This document shows, piece after piece, positions 4,820 through 6,452 of a DNA stretch of 6,452 nt. The DNA comes from DASZZY01 sp036260395 (GTDB lineage: Bacteria > Actinomycetota > UBA4738 > CALAEC01). Numbering within the stretch: position 1 is the first letter of the stretch; every line of letters starts with the position of its first letter. The notes beneath the pieces were generated by a model. That model worked only from the letters and a program-made list of their open reading frames with translations, made no database searches and was not told the DNA's origin. The position numbers were made by a program, and so were the translations under genes. The DNA is taken from contig DASZZY010000147.1 of assembly GCA_036260395.1 (NCBI GenBank), positions 1-6,452 of the forward strand, read 5' to 3'.

Positions 4820-5908
4820 GTGCGCGGCCCAATCCACACGGTTCAGCACGTCCACACGACCGATCCGGCCGACCTGGCGTGGGTCCCCGAGGTCGCCGAC
4901 CGCGGGCTGACGGTCGTCCTCTTCGAGGACTGGGTCCTCGCCGCGAACGGCCTCCGGCTGACGGGGCTGCCACGTGGCTTCCGCATCCTTCGCGAGGTGG
5001 CGGGCGACGGCAGCCATTCGTTCCTCGCCGAGGTGGGCGCCTCGCTGGCGTACGTCTCGGCGGAGCGGGGGACGCTTCGGGCCAAGGTCGCCGGGCCCAC
5101 GCGGAAGACGGCGGAGGACTCGCTCCTCGTCCTTCGCACGGTGTTCCCGGCCGCGGCGCCGGACGAGACCGGACGCCGCCTGCCGGTGCGGTTCTGGCAC
5201 TTCGACGACGTCATCGGGGGCGACTCCACCGTCCGGGAGATCGAGGTCCCGAGCTGGGACGAGATCGCCGCCAACTACGCGGCCCCCACGCGGGAGGCAC
5301 TGGAGTCGCTGATGGGCTCGTTCGAGCCCGGCGCGGGCGGGCGGCTCCTCCTGTGGCACGGCCCGCCCGGGACCGGGAAGACCTACGCGCTGCGGGCGCT
5401 CGCGTGGCAGTGGCGGTCGTGGGCGGAGCTCCACTACGTCGTCGACCCCGAGACGCTCCTCGGCCGGGAGCCCGGCTACCTCGTCGACGTGGCGCTCCCC
5501 GAAGGGCATCGGCCGGCCCGGACGCCGGAGTGGCGCCTGCTGGTCCTGGAGGACGTCGGCGAGATGCTCGGCGTCGACGCCCGGCTCCAGGTCGGCCAGG
5601 CGCTGTCGCGGCTCCTGAACCTCGTGGACGGGCTGCTCGGCCAGGGGCTGCCGCTGGTCCTGCTGGCGACGACGAACGAGCCGCTCGGCCAGCTCCATCC
5701 GGCGCTGGCGCGGGCGGGCCGCTCGGCGGCGGTGGTCGAGTTCGCAGCGCTCTCAGCGGAGGAGGCGCGGGCGTGGCTCCGTGAGCGCGGCGCCCCGGAT
5801 GCGGCCGAGCGCATCACCGGGCCGGCCACCATCGCCGAGCTCCACGCGCTCCTGGAGGGTCGCCCGGCGAGCGGCCCGCGCCGGCCGTTCGGGTTCGGCG
5901 CGGGGTAG
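4820..5908 (+). CDS. AAA+ ATPase, DUF5925 type
   Basis: 362 residues from GTG 4820, chosen for AAGGAGAAG upstream (AGGAG 4808-4812, 7-base spacing). ATG 4754 would add 22 mostly Arg-rich residues and has no spaced site. Residues 1-165 form the N-terminal region typical of DUF5925 AAA proteins, including RFWHFDDV (124-131). The ATPase core has Walker A GPPGTGKT (181-188), a Walker-B-like strand LLVLEDVGE (240-248), sensor-1 LLATTNE (281-287), and an SRH-like end HPALARAGR (293-301) with candidate arginine fingers R298 and R301. The Walker B acidic pair reads Glu-Asp rather than the usual Asp-Glu; from recall this may be normal in the family. The C-terminal lid is short and ends in a Gly/Arg tail. 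It is soluble, presumably oligomeric, and ATP-dependent remodelling is implied by family; no substrate is known. No protease or adaptor domain is present, and the gene stands alone. Confidence 0.88.
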   Translation: MRGPIHTVQHVHTTDPADLAWVPEVADRGLTVVLFEDWVLAANGLRLTGLPRGFRILREVAGDGSHSFLAEVGASLAYVSAERGTLRAKVAGPTRKTAEDSLLVLRTVFPAAAPDETGRRLPVRFWHFDDVIGGDSTVREIEVPSWDEIAANYAAPTREALESLMGSFEPGAGGRLLLWHGPPGTGKTYALRALAWQWRSWAELHYVVDPETLLGREPGYLVDVALPEGHRPARTPEWRLLVLEDVGEMLGVDARLQVGQALSRLLNLVDGLLGQGLPLVLLATTNEPLGQLHPALARAGRSAAVVEFAALSAEEARAWLRERGAPDAAERITGPATIAELHALLEGRPASGPRRPFGFGAG

Positions 5909-5932
5909 GCCGGCCGGCATGTCATATCGGGG

Positions 5933-5941
5933 TGCTAGCCT
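5933..5941 (+). promoter_or_regulatory. Extended -10 box TGC-TAGCCT
   Basis: TAGCCT (5936-5941) is preceded by TGC, an extended -10 arrangement that can work without a strong -35 (none is seen). It is followed by CGGG. The predicted transcript begins near 5948, giving a leader of about 45 bases with GGGGGAGG before the start. It lies in the spacer after the AAA gene and suggests the small downstream gene has its own promoter. Confidence 0.4.
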
Positions 5942-5994
5942 CGGGCGCTCCCCCTCGAAGGCGTCGATTGCCGAGCGCGCGGGGGAGGATGACA

Positions 5995-6306
5995 ATGCCG
6001 GTGGATGAACAAGGGAGACACCAGCTGTACCTCAAGCTCGAAGAGGTACTGGGGCCCGAGGAAGCCGGGATCTTGATGGATCACCTTCCTCCGAGGGGCT
6101 TCGGCGACCTGGCCACGAAGGGTGACCTCGAGCTGCTCCGGTCTGCCCTGAAGTCAGAGATCGATGCGCTGCGCGTGGATTTCCAGGCCGTGGAGCACAA
6201 GCTGACGGCCAAGATCGAGTCCATGGGCCGTCGGCTCGTCATGTGGAGTTCGAGCATGGTGCTCGCCACCGGCGGCCTCGTCGCTGCGATCACTAGGCTG
6301 GCTTAG
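5995..6306 (+). CDS. 103-residue coiled-coil, tail-anchored small protein
   Basis: Start ATG 5995 was chosen over ATG 5989 because GGGGGAGG (5981-5988) abuts 5989 with no spacing but sits 6 bases before 5995. Residues 10-38 form a conserved-looking N-terminal segment (EEVLGPEEAGILMDHLPPRG). Residues 39-80 form a helix with heptad-like spacing (LATKGDLELLRSALKSEIDAL onward), and a single C-terminal hydrophobic segment (about 82-101) suggests a membrane anchor with the coiled coil in the cytoplasm. The architecture, with a LMDHLPP block and an ATKxDL linker, matches a widespread small hypothetical family of actinobacteria loosely like DUF1640 coiled-coil proteins; function unknown. It has its own likely promoter and a strong hairpin follows 3 bases after the stop. 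Confidence 0.8.
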   Translation: MPVDEQGRHQLYLKLEEVLGPEEAGILMDHLPPRGFGDLATKGDLELLRSALKSEIDALRVDFQAVEHKLTAKIESMGRRLVMWSSSMVLATGGLVAAITRLA

Positions 6307-6309
6307 GCG

Positions 6310-6341
6310 CCCGACAACCCGGCATCGTCCGGGATGTCGGG
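6310..6341 (+). terminator. Strong 7+5 bp hairpin after the coiled-coil gene
   Basis: CCCGACA (6310-6316) pairs with TGTCGGG (6335-6341). After a single A-A mismatch (6317/6334), CCCGG (6318-6322) pairs with CCGGG (6329-6333) around a CATCGT loop. It is the strongest inverted repeat in the window and starts 3 bases after the stop codon. No T-run follows on either strand, as is common for terminator-like stems in GC-rich genomes. Confidence 0.6.
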
Positions 6342-6452
6342 ACGCGGTCCAGGTACCGGGTCCACGCCGCGGACCCTGCCGCCGCCAGCGGCACTTCTCC
6401 TTCCGCCTCAAGCGCTGAAGAGCACCTACGCGGAGCTGATGCGCGCGTCCGG
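6334..6452 (+). CDS. Possible 5' end of a downstream gene (runs off the window)
   Basis: From ATG 6334 the frame stays open to the window end: 39 complete codons with a Gly/Pro-rich start, a hydrophobic Pro-rich stretch (PPPAALLLPPQ) and a normal-looking end (ALKSTYAELMRAS). Third positions are mostly G/C. Weak points: the ATG lies in the right arm of the hairpin, there is no clear ribosome-binding site, and ATG 6439 is an alternative start. The minus strand is also open over this stretch (stop at 6293-6295) but with poorer third-position bias. Too short to assign. Confidence 0.25.
   Translation, partial: MSGRGPGTGSTPRTLPPPAALLLPPQALKSTYAELMRAS

Noticed and set aside
3636..4973. 445-codon minus-strand frame across the membrane-protein gene
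   Set aside because: Low-complexity Arg/Ser/Gly antisense translation; the plus-strand gene has a ribosome-binding site, signal peptide and membrane helices.
4745..5784. Large frames overlapping the AAA gene on either strand
   Set aside because: Arg/Pro/Gly shadows; the Walker A, sensor-1 and SRH motifs fix the true frame.
5908..5918. GGCCGGCC/GCCGGCCGGC palindrome after the AAA gene
   Set aside because: No room for a loop, and GC palindromes of this length are expected in such GC-rich DNA.
1..6452. CRISPR array, tRNA, transposase, integrase or attachment-site repeats
   Set aside because: No regularly spaced repeats, cloverleaf-like segment, terminal inverted repeats or mobile-element proteins seen on reading both strands.

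Overview
This is a GC-rich, high-GC3 stretch that most resembles an actinobacterial (Actinomycetota) chromosome. The evidence is protein resemblance recalled from family knowledge, not a search: a DUF6569/ARPP-1-type protein, a DUF5925-type AAA ATPase, and a small coiled-coil/tail-anchor protein of a kind common in actinobacteria. Several genes also have TANNNT -10-like boxes very close to their start codons, which suits a lineage that uses short-leader or leaderless mRNAs. I see no tRNA, rRNA, CRISPR array, insertion sequence or integrase.

Layout, left to right. (1) 2-727 (+) is the 3' part of a DUF6569/ARPP-1 gene cut by the window edge. It is followed by a GC hairpin at 763-777. (2) 784-1251 (+) encodes a small three-helix membrane protein with an HFDALDAKAG motif, reminiscent of PycTM-like membrane effectors of nucleotide-signalling defence systems. 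A 58-residue ORF with a good ribosome-binding site follows 14 bases later (1266-1442), then a very basic 51-residue ORF (1484-1639). (3) 1641-2035 (+) holds the remains of a gene: coding character passes from one frame to another, with no usable start. (4) 2137-3453 (-) encodes a secreted Asp-box (BNR) beta-propeller protein with a TTGGCG-N17-TATGAT promoter almost touching its start codon. (5) 3663-4646 (+) encodes a signal-peptide protein with an extracytoplasmic beta-rich domain, three membrane helices and an Arg-rich tail. It is followed by a hairpin-rich spacer. (6) 4820-5908 (+) encodes a DUF5925-type AAA+ ATPase. (7) 5995-6306 (+) encodes a 103-residue coiled-coil, tail-anchored protein, followed by a strong hairpin (6310-6341). 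An ORF possibly belonging to the next gene opens at 6334 and runs off the window.

Apart from the tight 784-1442 pair, with 1484-1639 possibly joined to it, the genes look individually transcribed. The most unusual part is 784-2035: an effector-like membrane protein, two tiny ORFs and a wrecked gene, which could be the worn remains of an accessory (possibly defence) cassette. No function there is demonstrated by the sequence.
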